Positions 29,013-40,575 of a DNA stretch of 64,000 nt are shown here, in pieces (position 1 is the stretch's first letter; every line of letters begins with the position of its first letter). Below the pieces are notes generated by a model that was not told the DNA's origin, did not search any database, and saw nothing but the letters and a program-made list of their open reading frames with translations. The position numbers were made by a program, and so were the translations under genes. Source of the DNA: Echinarachnius parma (Eukaryota; Echinodermata; Echinoidea; Clypeasteroida; Echinarachniidae); NCBI GenBank assembly GCA_037951105.1, contig JBAMJV010007503.1:1-64000 (forward strand), given 5' to 3'.

Positions 29013-29447
29013 TGTGACCTTACACCACAAAACGACCGTTATGTCGCTGTGGTAGGTTCTCTTCTATTAGCTAAAGTAGTCAAATTTTGTTCAAAATATG
29101 TGATTTGGGATTTTGGTATTTCCTGAATAAGCATATCGTTATCTACCTTCTGAGAAATTTTGAGCTTCGGAAAGCGTGTTAAAATATTAATTTTTCATTT
29201 AATAAATGTGATCTTATTACAGCGCTTAAATAGACACTGATTTTTTAAGCGGCCCTTTTCTCCCTTATTTGAAAAATGCTTCAGCCATATTCCATATCTT
29301 TGGCACTCATTTTGAAAGGGTTTGCTTAGTCCAAATATGACAAATTATATACCATTTTAAAGGTAACGACTTCTATTTTAATGTTATATGAAAATCAGAA
29401 CAATAATTTTTCCCGACTTATTGGTCGTTTTGTGGTGTAAGGTCACA
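29013..29447. mobile_element. MITE with TGTGACCTTACACCAC ends, copy 1
   Basis: Inverted ends of 25 bp beginning TGTGACCTTACACCACAAAA at 29013, with the complement ending at 29447. A second copy lies at 55154-55584 with long shared stretches (gattttggtatttcctgaat). I could not fix the target-site duplication. Confidence 0.75.
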
Positions 29448-30023
29448 TTTTATGTTTGATAGTTTGTTGAAAATGTGGACACAATAATACATAAAATTAA
29501 ATTAAATGTGACATCACAACTTTGGCACTCTATATCACTGCACCCACAAGGGAACTTCAGTATGTTCTATGTAACCATAGTCATTTTCAAAAGATAATAA
29601 GTTTGCATATCCCATTCTTTATCTCTCTAATGATGTTTGATTTACTCAAATGTGTACTAAGCAGAGGCTGATAAACTTTTTCAAGTAAATTGCACACAAT
29701 AAATAATATTTGAATTGAAGATAATAAAGGAACACAATGTAAAGCAAAATTGTGTGATGTGAAGTTGAAAATGTAGGAAAATTTGAACCATGAACATTTT
29801 GGTTTTCCCTTTATTCAATTTATACCATTGTATGACTTTTTGTTCATTTACTTTTCATCCAATATAAAGTTGAAAAGTAACATGTCAATTATGATCCCCT
29901 TTAAATTGATGAAAAAAATGTTTTTATCTATTCTGTGATGATCTAAAAGTGTGTAAGGTACAAACATCCTATATCAGCTCTACTTGTATTATGTTGTTAT
30001 GGTTACTATTTGATATTTATGTC
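29448..30023. other. no recognisable gene
   Basis: AT-rich sequence without coding frames or clear repeat ends. Confidence 0.5.
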
Positions 30024-30348
30024 CCAGTCACATATACTCGAAAAGCCTCTCCGTAAGAGCCACGTATTTGCATTTTTGTGGAATGCAATGAAACAGGGCT
30101 ATTATGTGGGAATTTTGTGGCTGTTCCGTGGCAATAAATGACAATACGGAACAATACGTGGCAGAACTGGGTTTTGGGGCCACTTATGGGATGACAGAGT
30201 TGATAACAAAAGCCATGTCGTGGCAGAATTTATAACATTTTGACATTTTTGCTCTGGCTTCCCATAAGAGACACGAAAACCCATTACTGCCACGTATTGC
30301 CATGAATTAGCCATGAAATTGCCACAAAATATACATACATGTGACTGG
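30024..30348. mobile_element. MITE with CCAGTCACAT ends
   Basis: Inverted ends CCAGTCACATATA (30024) and its complement atgtgactgg (to 30348). Internal runs such as gccacgtattgccatg are partly self-complementary. A diverged copy begins at 60822. Confidence 0.55.
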
Positions 30349-30928
30349 ATATTGCAAAACCCTGCACTTGTCAGTAATACATGTTTTGTAGAAATGGGTA
30401 TTTTAAGTTCACATAATGTGTGTAAAAGACGGTTTGTCAAATTTAAACAAACATATATTTGCCAATTTGCCAATTTTGTTTAGATCAAAGCATCAAATGA
30501 AAGCCTGTGTTGAGGCCTTTCAAATGTATGAAAATCTATGTTTTGGTTTTTAGTACCTACAAGTGCGGGGTTTTGCTATATCTAGTCACATATATGTATA
30601 TTTTCATCTTTTCAAAATTCTTTTGATCCTTCTCGTTTGCGACTCGGAGCAGAACTTTTACATATATGTACATTATATTTGTGTATGTATGTTACCTTCC
30701 TCCCTGTCCTTGCTTGACCCAGACTATGTCACTTGACTCCATTTCTGAGTGGGCTGGGTTACTTATTTATCATTCATATAAACTGCATTTCGTTTTTTAT
30801 ATTTGTATAGAATCTGAAAAAAACAACTTTGATAAGTAGATAAGTAGGGGGAGAACATTGGAAATTGAAAATTATTTAGCACGGGCCAAACAAGACAGCC
30901 AGACATGAAGCTACTCAAAGGCCCAGGT

Positions 30929-31353
30929 TTAAAGGGAACCACCACGCAAGGAAGAATATTCTTAGAAAATGAAAGGTAATTGTTTTAGTAGTCCATTCCA
31001 CCATCAAGTTTAGAAAAATAGGTTTCCAGACAAATTATATAATTTGAAAATTCATCATCATACTAAAGTATGTGTTCATGGGTCTGCAGAAGAAGACTAG
31101 TCTATTGTATAGGATGTATGCATCTTCTGTGGTTCCATTGTCTCCAAACGTATATATGTGTATAGAATTGGCGTGCTCGCAAACGTTTGGCGCTTATGGA
31201 ACCAAAGGCCCTGTTGGTTCCATAAGTTTTGGTGATTAATTGCATTGTTTAAAATTACACAACCCATTGCAAAGTGATGGACATCTATTTAATATCTAAC
31301 TATAGCTCCAAATCTGATAAGACTGTTGTTCTTTGTGTGGTGGTCCTCTTTAA
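30929..31353. mobile_element. GGGAACCACCACGC-family MITE, intact copy
   Basis: 425 bp including TTAA at each end (30929-30932, 31350-31353), with ends AGGGAACCACCACGCAA and, inverted, AGAGGACCACCACACAA. It is the reference copy for fragments at 12349, 16296-18346, 25764, 33285-33360 and 60052. The TTAA border suggests piggyBac- or Kolobok-type mobilisation. Confidence 0.75.
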
Positions 31354-31883
31354 TGCTTTTACAAGTTATGTTTATGGCATCGCGTGCAAGAGATATTTGC
31401 ACAACCTAATATGCTCTGCGATACTGACATAGATGCTGATAAGACTACTTGAAGAGTTTGGAGGAAGTTTTTGATGTCTAACCCCGGCCATAAAATAATG
31501 AATTTATCTGTTGACATGTCGATTAAGATTTCAGCTAATGTGTGTGTAGTTAGTTATAAAAAGAAAGTAAACTACACAATGGCCATTTTAAACAAGTGTT
31601 TGATCACATGCATGTATTCATGCTCATTGATTGCATACAAATGAAATTTGAAATTTGTATACCCGTGGATTTTGACAATGTTACGAGATCCCTAAAGATT
31701 ATCATGCATGAGGATGTACAATGCGGTTTGCCATTTTAAACTAGGCAAGTTTGTGTGCGCTAGATAACACTGAGCCAGTGTGTACTGTATTTCTCATTGT
31801 GTGCAATGCATTAGCAAGATGGCACCACGCATCTGAATTATGAATCCCAACCACCTTTGAATTATGAAAGATTGAATGATCCT

Positions 31884-32272
31884 TTAAAAAGTGAAACCAG
31901 TAAAGTGTCTAACTCCACGAAAATTACTTGGAGCTTCCACATTTCTCTTCTACCGTGTTGTTTGGCTTATGGTATTAAGAGAAGAATAAAATAGGGTTAT
32001 ATTTTTTTTAAATGCCCCTTTAGTATGACGATATCTATCATTGATAACCATTCAGCTCAAGAGCGTTAATGAACGGTCATAAACCTCATACACGTTATAC
32101 AGTAATTCGTTGTAAAAGCTGATGCAAATTTTCGCTTTTTTAACCAGGAAAGCAGTGTTCTTTTTCAATGAAACTTTCACACGTCATTTGGACATATCTT
32201 ACAATGATTTTGGTATAGGATTGAAGTCTCAAATGTAATTTTGGGCAATATCCGACACAGGTGCACCTTTAA
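31884..32272. mobile_element. MITE of the AGGTGCACCTGTAAAGTGTC family
   Basis: In inverse orientation it matches 34407-35723 without the later insertion there (gatatctatcattgataacc, gttcattaacgctcttgagc in complement). The end toward 32272 is aggtgcacctttaa. Confidence 0.65.
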
Positions 32273-32515
32273 CTGATAGGTCAACATGTTATACCTATAG
32301 TTTACCTGTTGATTGTATAACAGTCAGTTCGGCAACATTGAATTTTTGAACATGCATGTACTGAATTAAGAGCTCACATTTTAATCCATGGTTAACAGAA
32401 AGGCGGTGGCACTGGAATGGTGGCACAATGGTCCGGGATTTAGACTTTTGGCCAAGTATTCACAGTACATGCAGTATTTCATTCAGTTTTTATTGAATGT
32501 TAGTGATACAATAAT

Positions 32516-32585
32516 ACTAATATGACAAATTTATATAGCGCTTAATGCAAACAAGCCTGTAAGCGCTTTAGAAAAGAAGATTAGA
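32516..32585. repeat. short retroelement tail
   Basis: tttatatagcgcttaatgca followed by taagcgctttagaaaagaag resembles 3' ends of CR1/L2-related SINEs. Fragment only. Confidence 0.35.
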
Positions 32586-32708
32586 CTATAGAAATAGAGA
32601 GGAATTTGAGCTATGACTGATAATGTTGTTTGAAGAGATAATTTTTTTAGAATCTCTATGGAATTTAGTATGTTGAAACTGTTTCTTTATTAAACCTTTT
32701 AGAACTTG

Positions 32709-32873
32709 GTGGGTATTCTGAAAATGATTTTAAGTTAAAATTTATTGTATCTATGTCAAATCTACGTCACTAAAATATATTTTAGTAAATCGCTATTCCT
32801 TAAGTACAGTTTACTATTTTAGTGACGTAGATACAATAATGTTCAACTTAAAATCGTTTTCAGAATACACCCC
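32709..32873. mobile_element. small palindromic MITE
   Basis: Inverted arms: gggtattctgaaaatgattt at the left and the complement of ttttcagaatacaccc at the right, continuing through aagttaa and gatacaataa. About 165 bp and almost entirely self-complementary. Confidence 0.6.
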
Positions 32874-33049
32874 CTGGTCCTAGGACTGGGACGGGATGGG
32901 GGGAATGGGACTGGGACGGGGTCTATGAAAAAATGTACCATAATATACCAAATTCGTCTTTAACTGGTTAAAGTAACTATTCAGGTAAAGTTGCTAATAG
33001 GTATTAACCCTACTCTTTCAGGAACCTAGCGTACCATGTATAAACTCTA

Positions 33050-33570
33050 TTCGAGTTAAAAATCTGAAGGAAAATGTGTTAATAAAGTGTGAGACTGCAG
33101 TACGGGCTGGGGTGGCAAGCTTTAGCTCTGTGCTCCTGTAAGCTAGAATCTGTGAGACTTTAAACTTCATTTATTATTTATTTGTTGGTATAAATCTCAA
33201 ACTGATCAGCAGCCAAGCTGAAAGGATCTAGTGTACATTGTACAATGAATCAAATACATACAATAAAAATATAATACAAAACAGGCCACCACGCAAAGAA
33301 CATGGACCACTAAATCTATTTCCTTTTATTTATTTATTTTTTGGTGTTGTTTCCCTTTAAACATCTGAGTGGAAATGTGTTAACGTACATGTAGTGTGAG
33401 ACTGCAGTGCGGGCTGGGGTGGCATGCTAGCTCTAGCTCTGCGCTTCTGTTTTAACTCTGTTAGACTTCCAACAACTGAGTGGAAATGTGTTAATGTATT
33501 ATGTAGTGTGAGACTGCAGTGCGGGCTGGGGGGGGGGGGGGGGGTGGCCAGCTCTAGCTCTATCTCTGCG
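33050..33570 (+). repeat. three direct copies of a gtgtgagactgcagtgcggg unit
   Basis: Units at about 33065-33170, 33365-33470 and 33480-33585 share gtgtgagactgcag, cgggctgggg and agctctagctctgcgctcct. Between units 1 and 2 lies a fragment of the GGGAACCACCACGC MITE. The third copy contains a G run of about 20. Confidence 0.6.
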
Positions 33571-34406
33571 CTCCTGTGTGTAATAAATCAACACTGCCTA
33601 TCATAACTCCATATTTGCCCAGCAACCCCGGTGGATAACAGATGAAGGTAACCGTGTTTGCGCCCACAGATATTATTGTGTTAATCATTAATTCCCCCCC
33701 CCGATAGAGTGCCGGGTTAATACTCTCAAGAATTCTTAAGCACAACTTGTGCGATGCAAGAGATCCATGCTTAGATATTGGGGAATTTCAATATTTTTTT
33801 TTATTGCCCCCTAAGTACAATTTATTTTATGGGCTGGGCGAGAGGAATTGTTCGGATATAATCAAATTCTTATTTTGATTGCTTTTTTTTTTTGTATAGG
33901 CTTTCTCTACTGTTTCTAGGTTGATTAATGAATGGATATTATAACCCATTCAAGGCTAATTGATGTTGGTATAGCATGCATTCTCTATAGACCACAGCCC
34001 TAGTATTTCCGGGACCAGTCTTGAATAGGTTAAAAGGACGTTCATGGTTGATGCTAGTTTGAGTTATTCTATCACCAATGCACACTACCATACGTACATT
34101 TGTTTTTCAGAATTGCATTAAAGAATTGTTTTATATGTAACTGTATCATGGCTAACCCTAGCATTCTTTAAAATCCTCCATATTTCTATGAGTAATTGGT
34201 GATTATACTTTATATTGTATAAATGTATGCATATAGTTCAAATGAAAAAAAAACATTTTATTTCCTATTTCATACAGTATGTACAAAACAAATTATTGAT
34301 TTTTAATAAAATACTGAAATATTACATCCGTGTGCTGATGTGCTTAATTGATGCTTCTACGAAACCTTGTTGTATATAACATCCCAAATATTTTTTTTCT
34401 TCTTAA

Positions 34407-35283
34407 AGGTGCACCTGTAAAGTGTCAGATATTGCCCAAAATGGCATTTGAGACTTCAATCATATAACAAAATCATTGTAAGATATGTCCGAATGATGTG
34501 TGAAAGTTTCATTGAAAAAAGACACTGCTTTCCTGGTTAAAAAAGCGAAAATTTGCGTCAGCTTTTACAACGAATTACTGTATACAGTTATGAGATTTAT
34601 GACCGTTCATTAACGCTCTTGAGCTGAATGATTATCAATGATAGATATCGTCATACTAAAGGGGCATTTGAAAAAATCTAACCCTATTTTTAGCTCATCC
34701 GGCCCGAAGGGCCCGATGAGCTTATGCCATGGCGTGGCGTCCGTCGTCCGTCCGTCCTTCCGTCCGTCCTTCCGTCCGTCCGTCCGTCCTTCCGTCCGTC
34801 CGTCCGTCCTTCCGTCCGTCCGTCCGTCCGTCCGTCCACAGTTTTCAAAATGCTTCTTCTTCGTTATTTTTCAACCGATTTTGATTCTGATTGTTTCATA
34901 TGATAGGGCTAGGAGGGGGATTTAAAACTTCTACACAGAATCGTGAAATTCATTATATATGCTAATTTATGCAAATTTATTCGAAATCACAAAAAATGCT
35001 TCTTCTCCTTCATTTCTTGACCGATTTTGATTTGGTTTGCTTTATCTGGTAGAGCTAACTTTGGTACACTAAACTTCTACACAGAATTTTGAAATTTTTC
35101 TCCATTAATTAATTATGGTAATTTATGCAAATTTATTCCAAAAATCACAAAAAATGCTTCTTCTCCTTCATTTCTCGACCGATTTTGATTTGGTTTGCTT
35201 TATCTGGTAGAGCTAACTTTCGTACACTAAACTTCTACACAGAATTTTGAAATTTGTCTCCATTAATTAATTATGGTAATTTT

Positions 35284-35328
<45 letters not shown>

Positions 35329-35723
35329 TTATTAATTTATTTATTTATTTTTTTTAATTTTTTAAATTTTATTTTATTTTTTTAAATTTTAATTTAAATT
35401 TTATTTTTTAAATTAATTAATTAATTAATTTATTTATTTTTTCCCATTTCCCTTCTGGGGCGTCAAATTTATATTTTTTTCACTCTAATTTTTTTTAAAT
35501 TAATTTTTATGTCCCTTCCAGGGCATCACATTTTTATTTTTTGACCAGTTGAAAAGTGTACCACATGAAATTTGCGATATTTGATGTTGCGAGATGCCGG
35601 ATGAGCGCTACGTCATTGACGTTCTGGTATACTTCTCTTACCATAAGCCAAACAACACGGTAGAAGAGAAATGTGGAAGCTCAAATTAATTTTTGTGGAG
35701 TTAGACACTTTACAGGTGCATCT
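34407..35723. mobile_element. AGGTGCACCTGTAAAGTGTC MITE, interrupted
   Basis: TTAA at 34403-34406 and 35724-35727. Ends AGGTGCACCTGTAAAGTGTC and, inverted, AGATGCACCTGTAAAGTGTC. It is split by the element at 34691-35610. Confidence 0.7.
34691..35610. mobile_element. TAGCTCATCCGGC-ended element with GTCC microsatellite
   Basis: Inverted ends TAGCTCATCCGGC (34691) and gccggatgagcgcta (to 35610). Inside are (GTCC)n with CCTT interruptions at 34739-34830, two direct copies of an atgcttcttctccttcattt unit about 165 bp apart, and a long ATTT/AATT tract at 35279-35440. Elements of this look are common in marine invertebrates. Confidence 0.6.
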
Positions 35724-36029
35724 TTAATGAGGATGATACTCAAATCTCGATTTATGTCAGGCCATCAACAAATGAAGAAGAACAAAAAATTTGGTGGCCC
35801 GATCCAGCCACCCACCCAAATTTGTTCTGTTTTATTCAAATCATTTACAGAAAAGATCATTGTTTTTGTATCGTTTTCTTTTATCTTTTGTTCATTCCAT
35901 TTGCGCCACATAAAAAATGGGAAAATGTAAAGACTTTGGTGACCCGAAGAACCACTAGTAAAAGTTAATGTGGTGCACTGCATTAATCCTCTGAGATTTG
36001 GGGGCAGTGGCGTAGCTTGAGGCCTATCC

Positions 36030-36098
36030 CCCCCCCCCCCCCCCAAAAAAAAAATATATATATATATATATTTATGCCTCACCAGCAGCCCTTCTTTC

Positions 36099-36131
<33 letters not shown>

Positions 36132-36290
36132 AACAAAATTGTTTTTCTCTCAAAAATATACCCATTATGCTTTTTATAACATTTTTATTTTTATTTATAT
36201 TTATTTATTTATTTATTTGTATTTTTATATTTATTTATGTATTTATTTATTTTATTTATTTATATATATATAAATAAATAAATAACCACC
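36030..36290. repeat. low-complexity cluster
   Basis: C run at 36030-36044, A run, (TA)n at 36054-36070 and 36103-36128, and TTTA/ATTT tracts at 36185-36275. Frames here are artefacts. Confidence 0.8.
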
Positions 36291-36303
36291 ACTATTCAAT
36301 GAC

Positions 36304-36873
36304 AGGGATAGTTGAGTTTTGGTATAGAGGGCGCTACACAAAAAAATAAATTGTGAGATAATGAAAAACTGAGTGTCAAATTTGAAAGAGCATACAATTT
36401 TAATGACAGAATAAACTTTATTTGATCAAAATCGGTTCAGAAATGGCGGAAATATCCATAAACAATAACCATTTGTAATAATTGTGGGGCCCCACAATTA
36501 TTCGAAAATTTTGACCTAGCCATTATATTTTTTTTAAATGCTTCCTCTTTTAAAAAATGTACAACAGAGGTTTTTAAATAGTTGTTGATTATCTCTCTAT
36601 CTAATCACTATTTCAACAAAACATCACATGCACAATATTTTATTTTAAATGGTTAACACCCATGAGTGTATAGAGAGCACCCTCTTGAGTTTTAACGACT
36701 CTTTTTTTTAATGATAATAGGCTTTTTACTTAGTCATTTGTAATTTTGTTTTCCTTTCGAGCATGGTAGAGTTATAACTATTAGTTTGTAATGTAATGGT
36801 GCAGGTTTTGGTTACTAAGTAAAATTCAGTTTGACCAAAACTGTACTCTCTTTACTAGAACTCAACTATCCCT
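36304..36873. mobile_element. TTAA MITE (AGGGATAGTTGAG ends), first of a tail-to-tail pair
   Basis: It starts AGGGATAGTTGAGTTTTGGTA and ends with the complement (ctcaactatccct), followed by TTAA at 36874-36877. Its interior (gtttattctgtcattaaaat in complement) matches 56623-57162 in inverse orientation. Confidence 0.65.
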
Positions 36874-36877
36874 TTAA

Positions 36878-37640
36878 ATGGATAGTTGAGTATAGGTCAA
36901 ACTTAACTTTAGTAACCAAAACCTGCATCATTACGGTACAAACTAATAGTTATAACTCCACCATGCTCGAAAGGTATATACACAATTATAAACGACTAAG
37001 TAAAAACCTGGTTATCATTTTAAAAGAGCCGTTACAACTGAAGAGGGCGCTCTCTTAAAACTCATTGGTTTTAGCCATTTTTTCATACAAAATTGTGCAT
37101 TTAATGTTTTGTTACAATAATGATTCAATAGAGATATCATCAACAACTATTTAAAAACCTATTTAGATTTTTTTCAAAGTAGTCTATAAGCATTTTTTGT
37201 ATTTTTCTAAAAAGTCAAAATGTCGGCCGGTAGACTTATGAATAAAATATCTTGAAATCAAATTGTTCAACCATGAGAGCATTTGGAAGGGAATGATTCT
37301 CATTTTACATGTTTTATTCAAGGAACTATCAAATGGAATTAAAACCAACCAATTTAGTGTCAAGGGGCATTTCAGGAAGTACCAACACACCATCACGATG
37401 TAGATATTGGTGTGTGCCCCCCCCCCCCCCATCTATTGTTATTAGGGGAAATAAAAAAATCTCTGGTCAAACTTAATGTTGATGCTAAATCTTATACGTT
37501 ATCATCACAAACTAATAGTTGCTAACATTGTAGAAAGAAATCTTTATGTCTAAGTTATGGCTAATTTTCAAATATTGCACTTAGTTTTTCATTATCTCTC
37601 AAAAATTATTTCTTGAAGTGCCCTCTTGCCCAAAATTACA
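36878..37640. mobile_element. second MITE of the same family, inverted and worn at its right end
   Basis: It begins atggatagttgag directly after the TTAA shared with the first copy and contains aactaatagttataactcca and catgctcgaaaggtata, as at 56690. A C run of about 14 lies at 37418-37431. The right end fades near 37640. Confidence 0.55.
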
Positions 37641-38410
37641 CAATCTCTTGAAACATGACCACCGTTGGTTCCCTCTTTTCTAAAGTGATGCATGAAATAA
37701 TGTGTTTTTATTTTTTTTAATTATTATCATTATGTTGATTATGTTGATGCTGATGATGATGATGATGAGGTTATTTTAATTATTATTATCATCATCATCA
37801 CCATCATGATTATCACTTTTGTTCATAAGTCTATCAAAAATGTTATTTTCTTTAATTTCTTCTGTGCTTGTTCAATTCATATTACAAATCATTCAGTGTG
37901 TTTATAATATAAATCAAAATAAAACGAAAATGTTTTCATAATTTAACTTAGCATCAAGTTTTGGGGGAGAATATAAGGGTATAGTAATTATTTATTTTCT
38001 TCTTTTCTCTTTGCTCAATTTCATTTATATAATGGTCAGTTTTCCCTATGCTTGCTTTCATGTTTTGAAAATGTAACTTTGCCTTGTTTTATTTGTTCAA
38101 TATACAGTCAAACATTAAGCATGCTCTAGCGACCACCTGTATATAAAGACCACCTGTCTATAGAGACCACTAATCTTGACTCCCTTGAATGAAGTTTTCA
38201 TGAAAATTAATCTGTCTATATTGACCACCTGCAGATAAAGACTATCTTTTGTGTCTTCCTTTATAGTCCCTTGGGTGGTCTTTATAGACAGGTTTGGCTG
38301 AGAATATATATCCAAGAAGAAAAAAACATGCTTCTGCATCCTAATCAAACTGGTTGTTTACATCACAGTCAGTATATATTTGATTTATGTTGTGGTCAAC
38401 TGGTCATCAC
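37641..38410. other. no gene; GAT microsatellite and small repeats
   Basis: GAT/ATC tracts at 37745-37805. Phrases accacctgtctatagagacc (38145-38165) and relatives at 38230-38300 form a small inverted-repeat fragment also seen at 44170-44230 and within the exon 2 duplications. Confidence 0.45.
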
Positions 38411-39400
38411 AATAATTATATCAAAGCGCTCTGCCTGTGGTTTACGATAGTTTGACCGACGTAACAGGTGGCTAATGAGTGGTGATTGGTCCCTGATTGG
38501 TCAAAACTTTCTCGCGGCGCCGAAAGTATCCACCTTAATAAATCGATGAAGCGCAGACAGGGGGCGTGCAACTTTTCGCGGGCCGCGGAATCCTGGGGAA
38601 GTCCGCACTCTCGCAATGCGGAAGTAGTAAAGGGGAAAAACTTTGCCTCGATGCGATATTTGCTAGATGCGATCATGTGCATGTGGTGTGTATTGCATAT
38701 GCCGATCAACGTATAAGCAAATAGAAAAGTACGGTCTCAATATGCACGGACGGTCTATGTACAAGTTATACCAGTTTGTGTTGATACTGGTGTCACGTCG
38801 TCGATCGGTGGCCCCAACTCGAGAACATTGTGATAGTATAATATTATCTCTGTGCTTATCTCTCGGTTAGTCAATGTTTTATCAGATGCATGATAATTAA
38901 CCGAGAGGCGATTCGCGGACAATATAACGGCTCTCAGCATGAGCAGCGGACTTTAGTTCTTCAAGCATTTTATTGGTAGCGTTTTGGCTGCGAGACTGAG
39001 CACGAAGTCCAGCTCCAGTAGCAGCAAGTCGGTGGATCGGAACGAGCGGAGGCGATCGAAGTCCATTTGAGAGTCCAAAGATTCGACACATCTTTGACCC
39101 GACGGTGTATTCGTCAGGACAGACACTGCCTGTAACTTCTGACAGAAGCTTCCGAGGGAATCCTCAGCATGAGTATAAATAAAAGAGAGTCCGTAGAAGG
39201 TATATAAATAAGAAATATTCCCGTGCAAATGTGATCAGATTTTCATAATTGTGTGCACCATTATACATGATGGTACGGTGCACACTGCTCGGCTCAGCAT
39301 AGTATGGGGGGCGGATCCGTGGTCGGTGGTTCTGGTGGTGGTGGTGGTGGTGGTGGGTGAGCCCCTTGACTTGCAGGGGTGGGGGATTGTTACTGGTTGT
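38411..39400. promoter_or_regulatory. CpG-rich island without an assigned gene
   Basis: Clearly more GC- and CpG-rich than the surroundings, with two inverted CCAAT boxes (gattggtccctgattggtc, 38484-38502), ctcgcggcgccgaaag and gcgggccgcggaat. An inverted repeat ctctcggtta/taaccgagag lies at 38866-38908. A short frame at 39304 (MGGGSVVGGS, then Gly run) ends at a gtgagc donor but has no family resemblance. I infer a promoter or first exon; the product is unknown. Confidence 0.35.
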
Positions 39401-40140
39401 AGTGATGTAGCATTGTCTGTTTGTTGTTGTGATAATGTATGATTCTGTCATCAAAAGTAATGTTTATAGCCCTTATTGTTATGGGGGCACATCAAATGTT
39501 GCTTTTTATTTATACTTTGTTTTATCAACAACATGACACATGCAATGCCAAAGTTGATGTTATAGGTATGCATTAAGGATCCAAGCAGTCGATCACTCAA
39601 CAAAATTTGTTTGTATTATTAACTCAAATGTGTTTTTGTTCCCATGTGTGTTCATTCATAATTTTTTTTTTTTAATTCTGCCTTTTATTATTGTCCCTCA
39701 GCATTTTATTGTGTTGTTTACTAGTCTAACATTTGAACAAATCAACATACTAGTGCAATATTTCTACATCACATCAGAAAAAACAACACACAGATTTGAA
39801 TGTAACACCATAAATCCACCTTGTTTGCTCACTAAGACAATATACATACATGTGTGTTTTTCTAACGAGTTTGCATGCATGCATGTTGTGTATGCCGGTT
39901 TTAGGTTTCTGTAATTGATATTTCAGGCTTTAATATATTTATACAGTTCCATTAGTATGAAATCATATTATTACATACATGCGTGTAGTACCAGCTAGTA
40001 TTATTAGGGAGCATGTGTCTGCTATTTGATGCATTATTTTATTCCCTTGCAGCTAGCTTGCTTCCATTTGTAGAGTTTCTTACAGTTTATAAACATCTCT
40101 GCTAGTGCTAGTCAAACCCTGGTGACAAGAGGCTAACTGC
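39401..40140. other. no recognisable gene
   Basis: AT-rich, with chance frames only. Confidence 0.5.
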
Positions 40141-40472
40141 ATAGAGTACCGAAGCTGTGACATACAAATCTATTTTTATAATTTTTTAGTTTGAACTTCA
40201 TTTTCCGAAAGAGCATCAAAAATAATGTCCAAATGTCAAAAATCAATTCAAAGGTATTGGCTGAGATAACGTCATGAAATGATGAACCAGAGCAAAATAA
40301 CACTGATTGCCTATGGAAATAAAATTCATTCGGATGGGCATATCTCGGCCAATACTTAACATATATTCAATTGATATTCGACATTTGGACATTATTTTGT
40401 ATGCTCTTTCGGAAAATGAAGTTCAAATTTGAAAATTCTAAAAATAGATTTTTGATGACTTCACCACTCTAT
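40141..40472. mobile_element. ATAGAGT-ended palindromic MITE, copy 2
   Basis: Shares gaacttcattttccgaaaga, its complement near 40410-40430 and cattcggatgggcatatctc with the element at 15846-16257. Ends atagagt (40142) and actctat (to 40472). Confidence 0.6.
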
Positions 40473-40575
40473 TTATAGCCCTCTGTTATGCTGCTCCAGC
40501 CAGATTGAAGATTTCAAGTTGACCCCAGCCCCAGACAGTCAGACTAGGCAATTTTACCTGACTTTGAACACAAAT

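Noticed and set aside
39304..39356. A first coding exon starting MGGGSVVGGS
   Set aside because: Mostly a GGT microsatellite; the donor-like gtgagc lies inside a word shared with 4571-4590. Too weak to call.
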